A stretch of DNA of 64,000 nt from Kitasatospora sp. NBC_01287 (GTDB lineage: Bacteria; Actinomycetota; Actinomycetes; Streptomycetales; Streptomycetaceae): positions 6,732,001 through 6,796,000 of the forward strand of contig NZ_JAPEPB010000001.1 of assembly GCF_026340565.1 (NCBI RefSeq), read 5' to 3'. Below are positions 16,061-25,315 of the stretch, in pieces; the first letter of the stretch is position 1, and every line of letters starts with the position of its first letter. The notes below the pieces were generated by a model. It did no database searches and was not told the origin of the DNA. It saw nothing but the letters and a program-made list of their open reading frames with translations. A program made the translations under genes and the position numbers.

Positions 16061-17746
16061 ATGCCCCGTGCTGTGAACCGCGTCACACCCGAGCCCGACC
16101 GGGCCCCGCTGTCCCAGGAGTCGGCGGCAGGCTCGCTTGGCCTCGACCGCCCCGGGGCCGATAGCCTGCCCGCCGTGCCGAAATCAGACCAAACCCGTGT
16201 GAGCCCACCCCGCCCCGACGCGGTGGTGCCCGTCCCGCTCGCCGAGATCGCCCGGATCCTGGGGATCGCGGCGGTCGAGGGCGCTCCGGCCACCGGGATC
16301 ACCCACGACTCGCGCGCGGTCCGTCCGGGCGACCTCTACGTGGCCTTCGCCGGGGCCAACCACCACGGCGCCGCGTTCGCCGGCCAGGTGGTCGCCGCCG
16401 GCGCCGTGGCGGTGCTCACCGACGAGGCCGGCGCCGAGCAGGCCGCGGCCGCCTTCGCCGCGGGGGCGGGCGTCCCGCTGCTGGTCGTGCCGAGCCCGCG
16501 GGCCTTCATGGGCGCGCTGGCGGCCCGGATCTACGGCGAGCCCTCGCGCGCGCTGCTGACCATCGGCATCACCGGCACCAACGGCAAGACCACCACCGCC
16601 TACCTCGTCGAGGGCGGCCTGCTCGGCGCGGCGAAGACGCCCGGGGTGATCGGCACGGTCGAGATGCGGGTCGGCGCCGAGCGGATCAAGAGCGAGCGCA
16701 CCACCCCCGAGGCCACCGACCTGCACGCGATCCTCGCGGTGATGCGCGAGCGGGGCGCGGACGCGGTGGTGATGGAGGTCTCCAGCCACGCGCTGGTCTT
16801 CGGCCGGGCCGACGGGGTCGAGTACGACGTGGCGGTCTTCAACAACCTGACGCCCGAGCACCTCGACTTCCACCCGGACATGGAGGACTACTTCCGGGCC
16901 AAGGCGCGGCTCTTCGAGGCCGGCCGCAGCCGGGCCGGGGTGGTCAACCTGGACGACGCCTACGGGCGCCGGCTGGCCGCGGAGTCCCCGATCCCGGTCA
17001 CCACCTTCTCCGCCACCGGCGCTGCGGGCGCCGACTGGCGCGCGGTCGACGTGCAGCTGGGCCCGGTCAGCTCGACCTTCCGGGTGCTCGGCCCCGACGG
17101 GCGGTCGGCGGACGCCACGGCGCCGCTGCCGGGTCCGTTCAACGTCTCCAACGCGCTGGCCGCGATCACCGCCCTGGTCACCGCCGGGCTGCCGCTGGCC
17201 GAGGCGGTGGCGGGCGTGGCCGCGGTGCCGGGCGTGCCCGGGCGGCTGGAGCGGGTGGACGCCGGGCAGGCCTTCGTCGCGGTGGTCGACTACGCCCACA
17301 AGCCGGACGCGCTGGACGCCGTGCTGGCGTCGCTGCGCGAGGTCACCAAGGGCCGGCTGCACGTGGTGATCGGCTGCGGCGGCGACCGCGACCCGTTCAA
17401 GCGCGGCCCGATGGGCGCCAGCGCCGCGCGGCTGGCCGACACCGCCGTGCTGACCAGCGACAACCCGCGCTCGGAGGACGCGCTGGCGATCCTGGCCAGC
17501 ATGCTGGGCGGCGCGGTGGAGGTCCCCGAGGCCGAGCGCGGCGACGTCCTGCTGGTGCCGGACCGGGCCGAGGCGATCGCCGCCGCGGTGGCCCGCGCGC
17601 ACGCCGGCGACACGGTGCTGGTGGCCGGCAAGGGCCACGAACTGGGCCAGTACGTCAAGGGCGAGGTCCGCCCGTTCGACGACCGGGAGGTGCTGCGCGA
17701 GGCCATCACGCACGCCCACCGATTCCGAGGAGTGGAGCAGCCGTGA
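16061..17746 (+). CDS. murE: UDP-MurNAc-tripeptide (diaminopimelate) ligase
   Basis: 561-residue ATP-dependent ligase adding the third stem-peptide residue to UDP-MurNAc-L-Ala-D-Glu. The nucleotide motif ITGTNGKTTTA begins at Gly172, and the VVDYAHKPDAL and LTSDNPRSED segments mark the later domains. The DNPR motif (467-470) is the signature for diaminopimelate binding rather than lysine, consistent with LL-DAP or meso-DAP walls in this family. ATG 16061 is 3 bp after the ftsI stop. The first 55 or so residues precede the conserved fold, so a later start such as GTG 16175 is possible. The stop overlaps murF by GTGA. Confidence 0.94.
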   Translation: MPRAVNRVTPEPDRAPLSQESAAGSLGLDRPGADSLPAVPKSDQTRVSPPRPDAVVPVPLAEIARILGIAAVEGAPATGITHDSRAVRPGDLYVAFAGANHHGAAFAGQVVAAGAVAVLTDEAGAEQAAAAFAAGAGVPLLVVPSPRAFMGALAARIYGEPSRALLTIGITGTNGKTTTAYLVEGGLLGAAKTPGVIGTVEMRVGAERIKSERTTPEATDLHAILAVMRERGADAVVMEVSSHALVFGRADGVEYDVAVFNNLTPEHLDFHPDMEDYFRAKARLFEAGRSRAGVVNLDDAYGRRLAAESPIPVTTFSATGAAGADWRAVDVQLGPVSSTFRVLGPDGRSADATAPLPGPFNVSNALAAITALVTAGLPLAEAVAGVAAVPGVPGRLERVDAGQAFVAVVDYAHKPDALDAVLASLREVTKGRLHVVIGCGGDRDPFKRGPMGASAARLADTAVLTSDNPRSEDALAILASMLGGAVEVPEAERGDVLLVPDRAEAIAAAVARAHAGDTVLVAGKGHELGQYVKGEVRPFDDREVLREAITHAHRFRGVEQP

Positions 17747-19167
17747 TCGCACTGACCCTGGCCGAGGTGGCCGCCGCGACCGGCGGCGAACTGGCCGACG
17801 GGGCCGAGCCGCAGGCGCTGGTGACCGGCCCGTTGGCGGTCGACTCCCGCAAGGTGGCACCCGGCGGCCTCTTCGCGGCCTTCCGCGGCGAGCACGTGGA
17901 CGGGCACGACTACGCCGAGCGGGCCGTCGCGGCCGGCGCGGTTGCGGTGCTCGCCGAGCGCCCGCTCGGTGTGCCCGCGGTGCTGGTCGCCGACGTCCAG
18001 CTGGCGATGGGCCGGCTCGCCCAGGCCGTGGTCGACCGGGCCGGGGGGGCCGCGGTGGTGGCGCTGACCGGCTCGGCCGGCAAGACCAGCACCAAGGACC
18101 TGATCGCGCAGGTGCTGACCAGGCTCGGCCCCACGGTGTCCACCGAGGGCTCGCTCAACAACGAGCTCGGCTTTCCGATCACCGCCACCAGGGTCGAGGC
18201 GGACACCCGCCACCTGGTGCTGGAGATGGGCGCCCGGCACAAGGGCGACATCGCCTACCTCTGCTCGCTGGCCCGCCCCGCGATCGGCCTGGTGCTCAAC
18301 GTGGGCAGCGCGCACCTGGGCGAGTTCGGCTCCAAGGAGGGCATCGCCGAGGCCAAGGGCGAGCTGGTCGAGTCGCTGGGCGCGGACGGCACCGCGATCC
18401 TGAACGCCGACGACCCGCTGGTGCGCGCGATGGCCGCGCGCACCCGGGCCAAGGTGGTGACCTTCGGCGAGAGTCCCGCGGCCGACGTTCGCGCACAGGA
18501 CGTTCGCCTGGACTCCACCGGCCGTCCATCGTTCACGCTGAGCACCCTGGCCGGTTCCGCACCCGTCCAACTGCGCCTGTACGGTGAGCACCACGTCTCG
18601 AACGCCCTCGCCGCCGCCGCGGTGGCGATGGAGCTCGGACTGTCCGTCGACGACACCGCCGCCGCCCTGGGCGAGGCGGGTGCGCTGTCCCGCTGGCGCA
18701 TGGAGGTCGTCGACCGGGCCGACGGGGTCACCGTCGTGAACGACGCGTACAACGCGAACCCGGAGTCGATGCGGGCCGCGCTGCGCGCGCTCGCCACGAT
18801 CGGCGGCCGCGGCCCGGAGCGCCGCCGCACCTGGGCGGTGCTCGGCGAGATGCGGGAGCTCGGCGAGGAGAGCCTCGGCGAGCACGACGCCATCGGGCGC
18901 CTCGTGGTCCGACTCGACGTCACCAAGCTGGTGGCGGTGGGCGGACGCGACGCGGCCTGCATGGAACTGGGCGCGAGGAACGAAGGTTCGTGGGGTGAGG
19001 AGTCGGTGCTGGTGTCCGACGCGGACGCGGCGGTCGAGCTGCTGCGCGGTCAGCTGCGGCCAGGGGACGTGGTGCTGGTGAAGGCCAGTCGCTCGGTCGG
19101 TCTGGAGAAGGTGGCCGAGGCCCTGCTGGCGGATGACGCCGTCGACCCCGCAGGGGTCGCGCCGTGA
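17743..19167 (+). CDS. murF: UDP-MurNAc-pentapeptide synthetase (D-Ala-D-Ala adding)
   Basis: 474-residue Mur ligase that adds D-Ala-D-Ala to the tripeptide precursor. The N-terminal substrate domain includes VDSRKVAPGGLFAAF. The P-loop is ALTGSAGKTSTKD, with Gly110 starting GSAGKTS, the form typical of MurF rather than GTNGKT. The NDAYNANPESM motif of MurF near residues 331-341 is present. GTG 17743 overlaps the murE stop as GTGA, and its own stop overlaps mraY in the same way, so the three are translationally coupled. Acts in the cytosol just before MraY. Confidence 0.95.
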   Translation: MIALTLAEVAAATGGELADGAEPQALVTGPLAVDSRKVAPGGLFAAFRGEHVDGHDYAERAVAAGAVAVLAERPLGVPAVLVADVQLAMGRLAQAVVDRAGGAAVVALTGSAGKTSTKDLIAQVLTRLGPTVSTEGSLNNELGFPITATRVEADTRHLVLEMGARHKGDIAYLCSLARPAIGLVLNVGSAHLGEFGSKEGIAEAKGELVESLGADGTAILNADDPLVRAMAARTRAKVVTFGESPAADVRAQDVRLDSTGRPSFTLSTLAGSAPVQLRLYGEHHVSNALAAAAVAMELGLSVDDTAAALGEAGALSRWRMEVVDRADGVTVVNDAYNANPESMRAALRALATIGGRGPERRRTWAVLGEMRELGEESLGEHDAIGRLVVRLDVTKLVAVGGRDAACMELGARNEGSWGEESVLVSDADAAVELLRGQLRPGDVVLVKASRSVGLEKVAEALLADDAVDPAGVAP

Positions 19168-20225
19168 AGCAGATCCTCTTCTCCGGCATGATCGGCCTGG
19201 TGCTGTCGCTGTTCGGCACCCCGGCGCTGATCCGGGTGCTGGCGCGGAACGGCTACGGCCAGATGATCCGCGACGACGGCCCCAAGGCCCACCACAGCAA
19301 GCGCGGCACGCCGACCATGGGCGGCATCGCGTTCATCCTGGCCACCCTGATCGCCTACGCGCTGACCAAGGTGATCACCGGGGACCAGCCGCGTGCCTCG
19401 GGCCTGCTGGTGCTCTTCCTGATGACGGGCCTGGGCCTGGTCGGCTTCCTGGACGACTACATCAAGGTGGTCAAGCAGCGCTCGCTGGGCCTGCGGGCCA
19501 AGGCGAAGCTGCTCGGGCAGTCCTTCGTGGGCCTGGCCTTCGCGATCCTGTCGCTGCAGTTCCACGACCCGCGCGGGCTGACCCCGGCCTCCACCAGCCT
19601 CTCCTTCATCCAGGACTTCAGCTGGTCGATCGGCCCGGTGCTCTTCGTCATGTGGGCGTACTTCATGATCGCCGGCATGTCCAACGGCGTGAACCTGACG
19701 GACGGTCTGGACGGCCTGGCCACCGGCGCCTCGGTGATGGTCTTCGGCGCCTACGTCTTCATCGGCATCTGGCAGTACAACCAGAGCTGCGCCCGGTTCG
19801 TGACCGCGACCGCCAACTGCTTCGAGGTGCGCGACCCGCTGGACCTGGCGGTGGTCGCCTCCGCGCTGATGGGCTCCTGCTTCGGCTTCCTGTGGTGGAA
19901 CACCTCGCCGGCCAAGATCTTCATGGGCGACACCGGCTCGCTGGCCCTGGGCGGCGCGCTCGCCGGGCTGGCGATCTGCTCCCGCACCGAGCTGCTGCTG
20001 CCGCTGCTGGGCGGCCTGTTCGTGATCATCACCCTGTCGGTGATCATCCAGGTCGGCTCGTTCCGGATGACCGGCAAGCGGGTCTTCAAGATGGCACCAC
20101 TGCAGCACCACTTCGAACTCGTGGGCTGGAGCGAAGTGCTGATCGTGGTCCGGTTCTGGATCATCCAGGGCCTCTGCGTGGCCGTCGGCCTCGGACTCTT
20201 CTACGCGGGGTGGGTGACCAGTTGA
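19164..20225 (+). CDS. mraY: Phospho-MurNAc-pentapeptide transferase
   Basis: 353-residue integral membrane enzyme that moves phospho-MurNAc-pentapeptide onto undecaprenyl phosphate, making lipid I. About ten helices are visible. Signature segments are DGPKAHHSKRGTPTMGG, the Mg-binding FLDDYIKV, NLTDGLDGLATG and FMGDTGSLALGG, and the C-terminal PLQHHFEL. GTG 19164 overlaps the murF stop. The stop in turn overlaps the murD start as TTGA. Length and motifs are standard for the family; target of nucleoside antibiotics such as tunicamycin and muraymycin. Confidence 0.96.
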   Translation: MKQILFSGMIGLVLSLFGTPALIRVLARNGYGQMIRDDGPKAHHSKRGTPTMGGIAFILATLIAYALTKVITGDQPRASGLLVLFLMTGLGLVGFLDDYIKVVKQRSLGLRAKAKLLGQSFVGLAFAILSLQFHDPRGLTPASTSLSFIQDFSWSIGPVLFVMWAYFMIAGMSNGVNLTDGLDGLATGASVMVFGAYVFIGIWQYNQSCARFVTATANCFEVRDPLDLAVVASALMGSCFGFLWWNTSPAKIFMGDTGSLALGGALAGLAICSRTELLLPLLGGLFVIITLSVIIQVGSFRMTGKRVFKMAPLQHHFELVGWSEVLIVVRFWIIQGLCVAVGLGLFYAGWVTS

Positions 20226-21706
20226 GCACCGCTCCCGCTCCGTGGTGCCCGACCGAGCCGGTGCCGTGGCCGGGCCTGCCGGTCGTGGTGGCGGGCCTGG
20301 GCGTCTCCGGGATCAGCGCGGCCCGGGTGCTGCACGCCCTGGGCGCCGAGGTCACCGTGGTGGACGGCGGCGACAGTCCGGTGCTGCGGGACCGCGTGGC
20401 CGAGCTGACCGGGATCCGGGCCAGGCTCGGCGACAGCGACACGTTGCCCGCCGGGACCCGACTGGTCGTCACCTCACCGGGCTGGCCACCGAGCAGCCCG
20501 CTCTTCGCGGCCGCCGAGGCGGCCGGGGTGCCGGTCTGGGGCGACGTCGAACTCGCCTGGCGGCTGCGCAAGCCGCTGCCCGGCACCGGTGAGCCGGCCC
20601 CCTGGCTGGCCGTCACCGGCACCAACGGCAAGACCACCACGGTCCAGATGCTGGCCGCCATCCTCACCGCGGCCGGCCGCCACACCGCGGCGGTCGGCAA
20701 CGTCGGGGTCTCGGTGCTGGACGCGGTGCTGGCCGGCTTCGACGGCCCGGCCGGCGAGGGCGGCGAGCCGCCCTACGACGTGCTCGCCGTCGAACTCTCC
20801 AGCTACCAGCTGCACTGGGCGCCCTCACTGCGCCCGCACTCGGCGGCCGTGCTCAACCTGGCCCCCGACCACCTGGACTGGCACGGCTCGATGGCGGCCT
20901 ACGCCGCCGACAAGGGCCGGATCTTCCAAGGCAACCAGGTGGCCTGCGTCTACAACCTGGCCGACCCCGCCACCGAGGCGCTGGTCCGCGAGGCCGACGT
21001 CGAGGAGGGCTGCCGGGCGATCGGCTTCGGCCTCGGCGCGCCCGGGCTCTCCCAGCTCGGCGTGGTGGACGGCCTGCTGGTCGACCGGGCCTTCGTGCCC
21101 GACCGGGTGACCAGCGCCGCCGAGCTGGGCTCGGTGGCGGACGTGCACCCGCCCGCCCCGCACAACGTCGCCAACGCCCTGGCCGCCGCGGCGCTGGCCC
21201 GCGCCTACGGGGTGGATGCCACGGCGGTGCGCGAGGGGCTGCGGGCGTTCCGGCCCGACGCGCACCGGATCGCCTTCGTCGCCGAGGTCGACCAGGTCGC
21301 CTGGATCGACGACTCCAAGGCCACCAACACCCATGCCGCGGCCGCCTCGCTGGCGGCCTACCAGCCGGTCGTCTGGATCGCCGGCGGTCTGGCCAAGGGG
21401 GCCACCTTCGACGAGCTGGTGCGCGGCGCGGCGGGCCGGTTGCGGGCGGCGGTGCTGATCGGCGAGGACCGCGAGCTGATCCGCCGGGCGCTGGCGCGAC
21501 ACGCCCCTGATGTACCGGTGATCGAGGCGGCCGAGGGTGAGACTGGCGCGGTGGCGATGGCCGAGGTGGTGCGGGCCGCGGCCCGGGTCGCCCGACCGGG
21601 CGATACCGTACTGCTCGCCCCGGCCTGCGCCTCGATGGACATGTTCGCCAGCTACGGCGAACGGGGTGACCTGTTCGCCGAGGCGGTGCGGGGACTGACG
21701 CGGTAG
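20222..21706 (+). CDS. murD: UDP-MurNAc-L-Ala:D-Glu ligase
   Basis: 494-residue cytosolic Mur ligase adding D-Glu. The N-terminal VVVAGLGVSGISAARVLHALGAEV is the Rossmann-like UMA-binding domain, and VTGTNGKTTTVQM (Gly133 onward) is the P-loop. ELSSYQLHWAP and LNLAPDHLDWHGS are conserved MurD motifs, and WIDDSKATNTHA lies near the end. TTG 20222 overlapping the mraY stop is favoured; GTG 20210 in the same frame is an alternative, giving four more residues. Followed by ftsW after 42 bp. Biochemically it acts before MurE despite the gene order. Confidence 0.93.
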   Translation: MSTAPAPWCPTEPVPWPGLPVVVAGLGVSGISAARVLHALGAEVTVVDGGDSPVLRDRVAELTGIRARLGDSDTLPAGTRLVVTSPGWPPSSPLFAAAEAAGVPVWGDVELAWRLRKPLPGTGEPAPWLAVTGTNGKTTTVQMLAAILTAAGRHTAAVGNVGVSVLDAVLAGFDGPAGEGGEPPYDVLAVELSSYQLHWAPSLRPHSAAVLNLAPDHLDWHGSMAAYAADKGRIFQGNQVACVYNLADPATEALVREADVEEGCRAIGFGLGAPGLSQLGVVDGLLVDRAFVPDRVTSAAELGSVADVHPPAPHNVANALAAAALARAYGVDATAVREGLRAFRPDAHRIAFVAEVDQVAWIDDSKATNTHAAAASLAAYQPVVWIAGGLAKGATFDELVRGAAGRLRAAVLIGEDRELIRRALARHAPDVPVIEAAEGETGAVAMAEVVRAAARVARPGDTVLLAPACASMDMFASYGERGDLFAEAVRGLTR

Positions 21707-21748
21707 GACCAGGGCAATCGGGGGCATCCGGGAGAGGGGCAGGCGCGC

Positions 21749-23113
21749 GTGGCGGGTCAGGGCAAGACGGACACGGCCGCGCCGCCCGAGCCCGGCCCCG
21801 CCCCGGCCCTGATCTCGGCCACCAGCACCGTCTTCAAGACCGAGGGCCTGACCGGTCGGCTGCGCGCGCTGCGCGAGCGGCTGCGCTGGTTCCTCAACCG
21901 GCCGCTGACGCCGTACTACCTGATCCTCGGGGCTGCCTCGCTGCTGCTGGTGCTCGGCCTGATCATGGTCTTCTCCTCCTCCAACATCACCGCGATCCGC
22001 CAGGGCCTGCCCGGGCTCTTCTACTTCCGCAAGCAACTGGTCGCGGTGCTGCTCGGCTCGCTGCTGCTGGTCGGCGCCGCCCGGGTGCCGGTGGCGGTGC
22101 ACCGGGTGCTGGCCTACCCCGTGCTGCTCGGCTCGATCGGCGCGATGGTGCTGGTGGCCATCCCCGGCGTCGGCATGACCGTCAACGGCAACCGGAACTG
22201 GCTGAACTTCGGCTTCTTCCAGGTCCAGCCCTCGGAGTTCGCCAAGCTCGCCCTGCTGCTCTGGGCGGCCGACCTGCTGGCCCGCAAGCAGAAGGCGGGC
22301 ACCCTCACCCAGTGGAAGCACCTGCTGGTGCCGCTGCTCCCGGGTGCCCTGGTGCTGCTGCTGCTGATCATGCTCGGTGGCGACATGGGCACCTCGATGA
22401 TCCTGGTCGCGATGGTCTTCGCGCTGCTCTGGATGGTCGGCGCCCCGCTGCGGCTCTTCGTCGCCACCCTCGGCATCGCCGTGGTGGCCTGCACCGCGCT
22501 GATCATCACCGTGCCGCACCGGCTGGACCGGCTGGCCTGCATCGGCACCACCAAGCCGGTGCCGAACCACGACTGCTTCCAGGCCCTGCACGGCCTCTAC
22601 GCCTTCGGCCTGGGCGGCCCGTTCGGGACCGGACTGGGCGCCGGCTACGAGAAGTGGGGCCAGCTGCCGGAGGCGCACACCGACTTCATCTTCGCCGCGA
22701 CCGGTGAGGAACTCGGTCTGGTGGGGACGCTGTCGGTGATCGGTCTCTTCGCGGCACTAGGGTATGCGGGTATCCGAGTGGCCATCGGCACGAAGGACTC
22801 CTTCGTCAGGTACGCCGCGGGAGCCGCCACCACGTGGATCATGGCCCAAGCCATGATCAACCTGGGGTCGGCGCTGGGACTGCTGCCCATCGCGGGCGTA
22901 CCCCTCCCGCTGTTCTCCTACGGCGGGTCCGCCATGCTGTCGGCCATGAGCGCCATCGGGATGCTGCTCTGCTTCGCACGCAGCGTCCCGGGGGCGAAGG
23001 CGGCCCTGGCCGCCCGGAGCTCGAAGTCCCGGTTCAGGACAGGTCTGCGCCGGGTGCTGCCACGACGAACCACAGCGCGCCCGGCCACCCGGCCGCCGCG
23101 CAGGGAGCGGTGA
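21749..23113 (+). CDS. ftsW: SEDS lipid II polymerase FtsW
   Basis: 454-residue SEDS-family protein with about ten membrane helices, the septal peptidoglycan glycosyltransferase that works with FtsI. Conserved segments are VNGNRNWLNFGFFQVQPSEFAKLALLLW in the large extracellular/TM region, EAHTDFIFAATGEELG, and the C-terminal GVPLPLFSYGGSA. About 50 N-terminal residues are a cytoplasmic leader with a LRALRERLRWFLNRPLTPYY approach to the membrane. The last 35 are Arg-rich. GTG 21749 has GGGAGAGG upstream. The gene ends 6 bp before murG. Confidence 0.94.
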   Translation: MAGQGKTDTAAPPEPGPAPALISATSTVFKTEGLTGRLRALRERLRWFLNRPLTPYYLILGAASLLLVLGLIMVFSSSNITAIRQGLPGLFYFRKQLVAVLLGSLLLVGAARVPVAVHRVLAYPVLLGSIGAMVLVAIPGVGMTVNGNRNWLNFGFFQVQPSEFAKLALLLWAADLLARKQKAGTLTQWKHLLVPLLPGALVLLLLIMLGGDMGTSMILVAMVFALLWMVGAPLRLFVATLGIAVVACTALIITVPHRLDRLACIGTTKPVPNHDCFQALHGLYAFGLGGPFGTGLGAGYEKWGQLPEAHTDFIFAATGEELGLVGTLSVIGLFAALGYAGIRVAIGTKDSFVRYAAGAATTWIMAQAMINLGSALGLLPIAGVPLPLFSYGGSAMLSAMSAIGMLLCFARSVPGAKAALAARSSKSRFRTGLRRVLPRRTTARPATRPPRRER

Positions 23114-23119
23114 TTTTCG

Positions 23120-24226
23120 GTGCATGTCGTACTCGCCGGCGGGGGTACCGCAGGACACATCGAGCCGGCCATGGCGCTCGCGGACGCACTGCGTCGGCAC
23201 GACCCGAGCATCGGCATCACCGCGCTCGGCACCGAGCGCGGCCTGGAGACCCGGCTGGTGCCCGAGCGCGGCTACCAGCTGGAGCTGATCCCGGCCGTGC
23301 CGCTGCCGCGCAAGCCCACCCCCGAGCTGATCACCGTGCCCGGCCGGCTGCGCGGCACCGTGCGCGCCGCCCAGGAGATCATCGAGCGGGTCAAGGCGGA
23401 CGCCGTGGTCGGCTTCGGCGGCTACGTCGCGATGCCGGCCTACCTGGCGGCCAAGCGCGCCGGGGTGCCGATCGTGGTGCACGAGGCCAACGCCCGTCCG
23501 GGCCTGGCCAACAAGATCGGCGCCCGGTACAGCGACTTCGTCGCGGTCTCCACCCCGGACAGCAAGCTGCGCGACTCGCGCTACATCGGCATCCCGCTGC
23601 GCCGCACCATCGCCACCCTGGACCGCAACGCGGTGCGCCCCGAGGCCCGGCACTACTTCGGCCTCGACCAGCGGCTGCCCACCCTGCTGGTCTCCGGCGG
23701 CTCGCAGGGCGCGCGCCGGCTCAACGAGACCATCCAGTCGATCGCGCCGCGGCTGCAGCAGTACGGCGTGCAGGTGCTGCACGCGGTCGGCCCGAAGAAC
23801 GAGCTGCCGCAGATCGACGACATCCCCGGGATGCCGCCCTACCGCGCGCTGCCGTACCTGGACCGGATGGACCTGGCCTACGCCGCCGCCGACCTGATGC
23901 TCTGCCGGGCCGGTGCGATGACGGTGGCCGAGCTGGCCGCGGTCGGACTGCCCGCCTGCTTCGTCCCGCTGCCGATCGGCAACGGCGAGCAGCGGCTGAA
24001 CGCCCAGCCGATGGTCAAGGCGGGCGGCGGCCTGCTGGTGGACGACGCCGAGCTGACCCCGGACTGGGTGCTGCGCAACGTGCTGCCGGTGCTCACCGAC
24101 CCGCAGCGGCTCTGGGACATGAGCCGGGCGGCCGGCGAGTTCGGCCGCCGGGACGCCGACGACCTGCTGGTCGGCATGGTCTACGAGGCGATCGACGCCG
24201 CCCGCGGCGGCCGCCGTCGTGGCTGA
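23120..24226 (+). CDS. murG: Lipid II synthase (GlcNAc transferase)
   Basis: 368-residue GT28 glycosyltransferase on the inner membrane face that adds GlcNAc to lipid I. The N-terminal GGGTAGHIEPAMALADAL loop and GFGGYVAMPAYLAA acceptor segment, HEANARPGLANK, and the C-terminal VSGGSQGARRLNE and CRAGAMTVAELAAVGLP donor-binding motifs are all present. GTG 23120 is 6 bp past ftsW. The stop lies 8 bp inside ftsQ, so they are coupled. The usual E for UDP binding near GNGEQRLNA is visible. Confidence 0.95.
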   Translation: MHVVLAGGGTAGHIEPAMALADALRRHDPSIGITALGTERGLETRLVPERGYQLELIPAVPLPRKPTPELITVPGRLRGTVRAAQEIIERVKADAVVGFGGYVAMPAYLAAKRAGVPIVVHEANARPGLANKIGARYSDFVAVSTPDSKLRDSRYIGIPLRRTIATLDRNAVRPEARHYFGLDQRLPTLLVSGGSQGARRLNETIQSIAPRLQQYGVQVLHAVGPKNELPQIDDIPGMPPYRALPYLDRMDLAYAAADLMLCRAGAMTVAELAAVGLPACFVPLPIGNGEQRLNAQPMVKAGGGLLVDDAELTPDWVLRNVLPVLTDPQRLWDMSRAAGEFGRRDADDLLVGMVYEAIDAARGGRRRG

Positions 24227-25001
24227 GCGGCTCGACGCCCCGGCACTCGCCGAGGAGGTCGAGGAGGACGAGGACGAGGAGCGGCCACCGCTACGCCTGT
24301 CCAGGCGCGGGATCCTGGTGCTCAGCGGGCTGGGCGCGGCCGTGCTCGGCCTGCTGGGCTGGGTGCTCTACTTCTCGTCCGCGCTGGACGTCCAGACGGT
24401 GGCGATCCAGGGGCTGCGCAACGACCAGCTGACGGTGGACGAGGTGCGCGCCGCGATAGGACCGGTGCAGCACGGCCCGCTGGCCCGGGTCGACCTGGAC
24501 GCGGTGCAGCGCCGCGTCCAGGCGATTCCCCGGGTGGCGAAGGCCGAGGTCTGGCGCGGCTGGCCGCACACGCTGCGGGTGAAGGTGATAGAGCGTCAGC
24601 CGGTGGCGGCTGTCAAGGACAGTGATGGAAAGTTCACCCAGATGGATGCATCTGGGGTGAGTTTCGCCACCGAAGCGACTGCTCCGGCCGGTGTTCCGGT
24701 GGTCGAACTCCAGCTCAGCGCGCCGGCTCAGGACGCGATTTCGGCCTTCCCGCAGAGCGCGCTGGTGGCGGCCGCGGTCAAGGTGGCGGCCGGGCTGCCG
24801 TCCGACGTGGCCAAAGGGGCCCCGTCCCTGCTGGTTCGTTCGTATGACGACATCGAACTGCGGCTGGCCGGCGGGGCCACCGTCCGGTGGGGGAGCGCGG
24901 AGCGGACCGACCGCAAGGCGACGGTGCTGCTCGCGCTGCTGAAGCAGAAGGCGGCGAACTACGACGTCAGCGCCCCGGACGCCCCGGCGATCTCCGGTTG
25001 A
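24219..25001 (+). CDS. ftsQ: Divisome protein FtsQ
   Basis: 260-residue bitopic membrane protein. A highly acidic cytoplasmic N-terminus (EEVEEDEDEE) and an Arg-rich flank precede the membrane helix at about 31-50. The extracellular POTRA domain follows (VQTVAIQGLRNDQLTVDEVRAAIG) and then the FtsQ/DivIB domain with RVAKAEVWRGWPHTLRVKVIERQPVAAVK. GTG 24219 overlaps murG by 8 bp. It scaffolds FtsL/FtsI-FtsW. The gene is the last before the 451-bp ftsZ regulatory region. Confidence 0.92.
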   Translation: MAERLDAPALAEEVEEDEDEERPPLRLSRRGILVLSGLGAAVLGLLGWVLYFSSALDVQTVAIQGLRNDQLTVDEVRAAIGPVQHGPLARVDLDAVQRRVQAIPRVAKAEVWRGWPHTLRVKVIERQPVAAVKDSDGKFTQMDASGVSFATEATAPAGVPVVELQLSAPAQDAISAFPQSALVAAAVKVAAGLPSDVAKGAPSLLVRSYDDIELRLAGGATVRWGSAERTDRKATVLLALLKQKAANYDVSAPDAPAISG

Positions 25002-25183
25002 GTCCGGATCCGGTAGGTTCTGTACTCCGGGGGCTTTACCGCGCGATTCGTCGCTATTGACGATCCATCGGTGATTCCCCGACCCTGAGTGCTCCACCTT
25101 GACCCAGCCTTCGGCCGGGGCACCCCCAGTGCCCGGGTTCGGACGGTGATCACATAGGCTCAAAAGAAAAAAGGGAAGCTCGG

Positions 25184-25220
25184 CGTGTTCGTTGAACACG
25201 GACCCGCCCGGCACTTAGTG
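25184..25220 (+). promoter_or_regulatory. Likely ftsZ promoter with palindrome on the -35
   Basis: CGTGTTC-GTT-GAACACG (25184-25200) is a perfect 7-bp inverted repeat. Its right half provides the -35 TTGAAC (25192-25197); the -10 is TTAGTG (25215-25220) with a 17-bp spacer. A protein bound to the palindrome would cover the -35. Two GTGTC pentamers (25218-25222, 25225-25229) overlap or follow the -10. Confidence 0.6.
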
Positions 25221-25288
25221 TCCTGTGTCACCAGGCTGTGCTCGACGGTGATCTGATGCATCTTCACGATCTGACACGGGCACAGCAT

Positions 25289-25315
25289 GAACCCTCAACG
25301 TCAAGTTTAGGGTTC
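25289..25315 (+). repeat. Inverted repeat in the ftsZ leader
   Basis: Arms GAACCCTCAAC (25289-25299) and GTTTAGGGTTC (25305-25315) pair with one mismatch around the loop GTCAA. It lies about 140 bp upstream of the ftsZ start, downstream of the likely promoter, so it can fold in RNA or bind protein as DNA. Confidence 0.6.
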
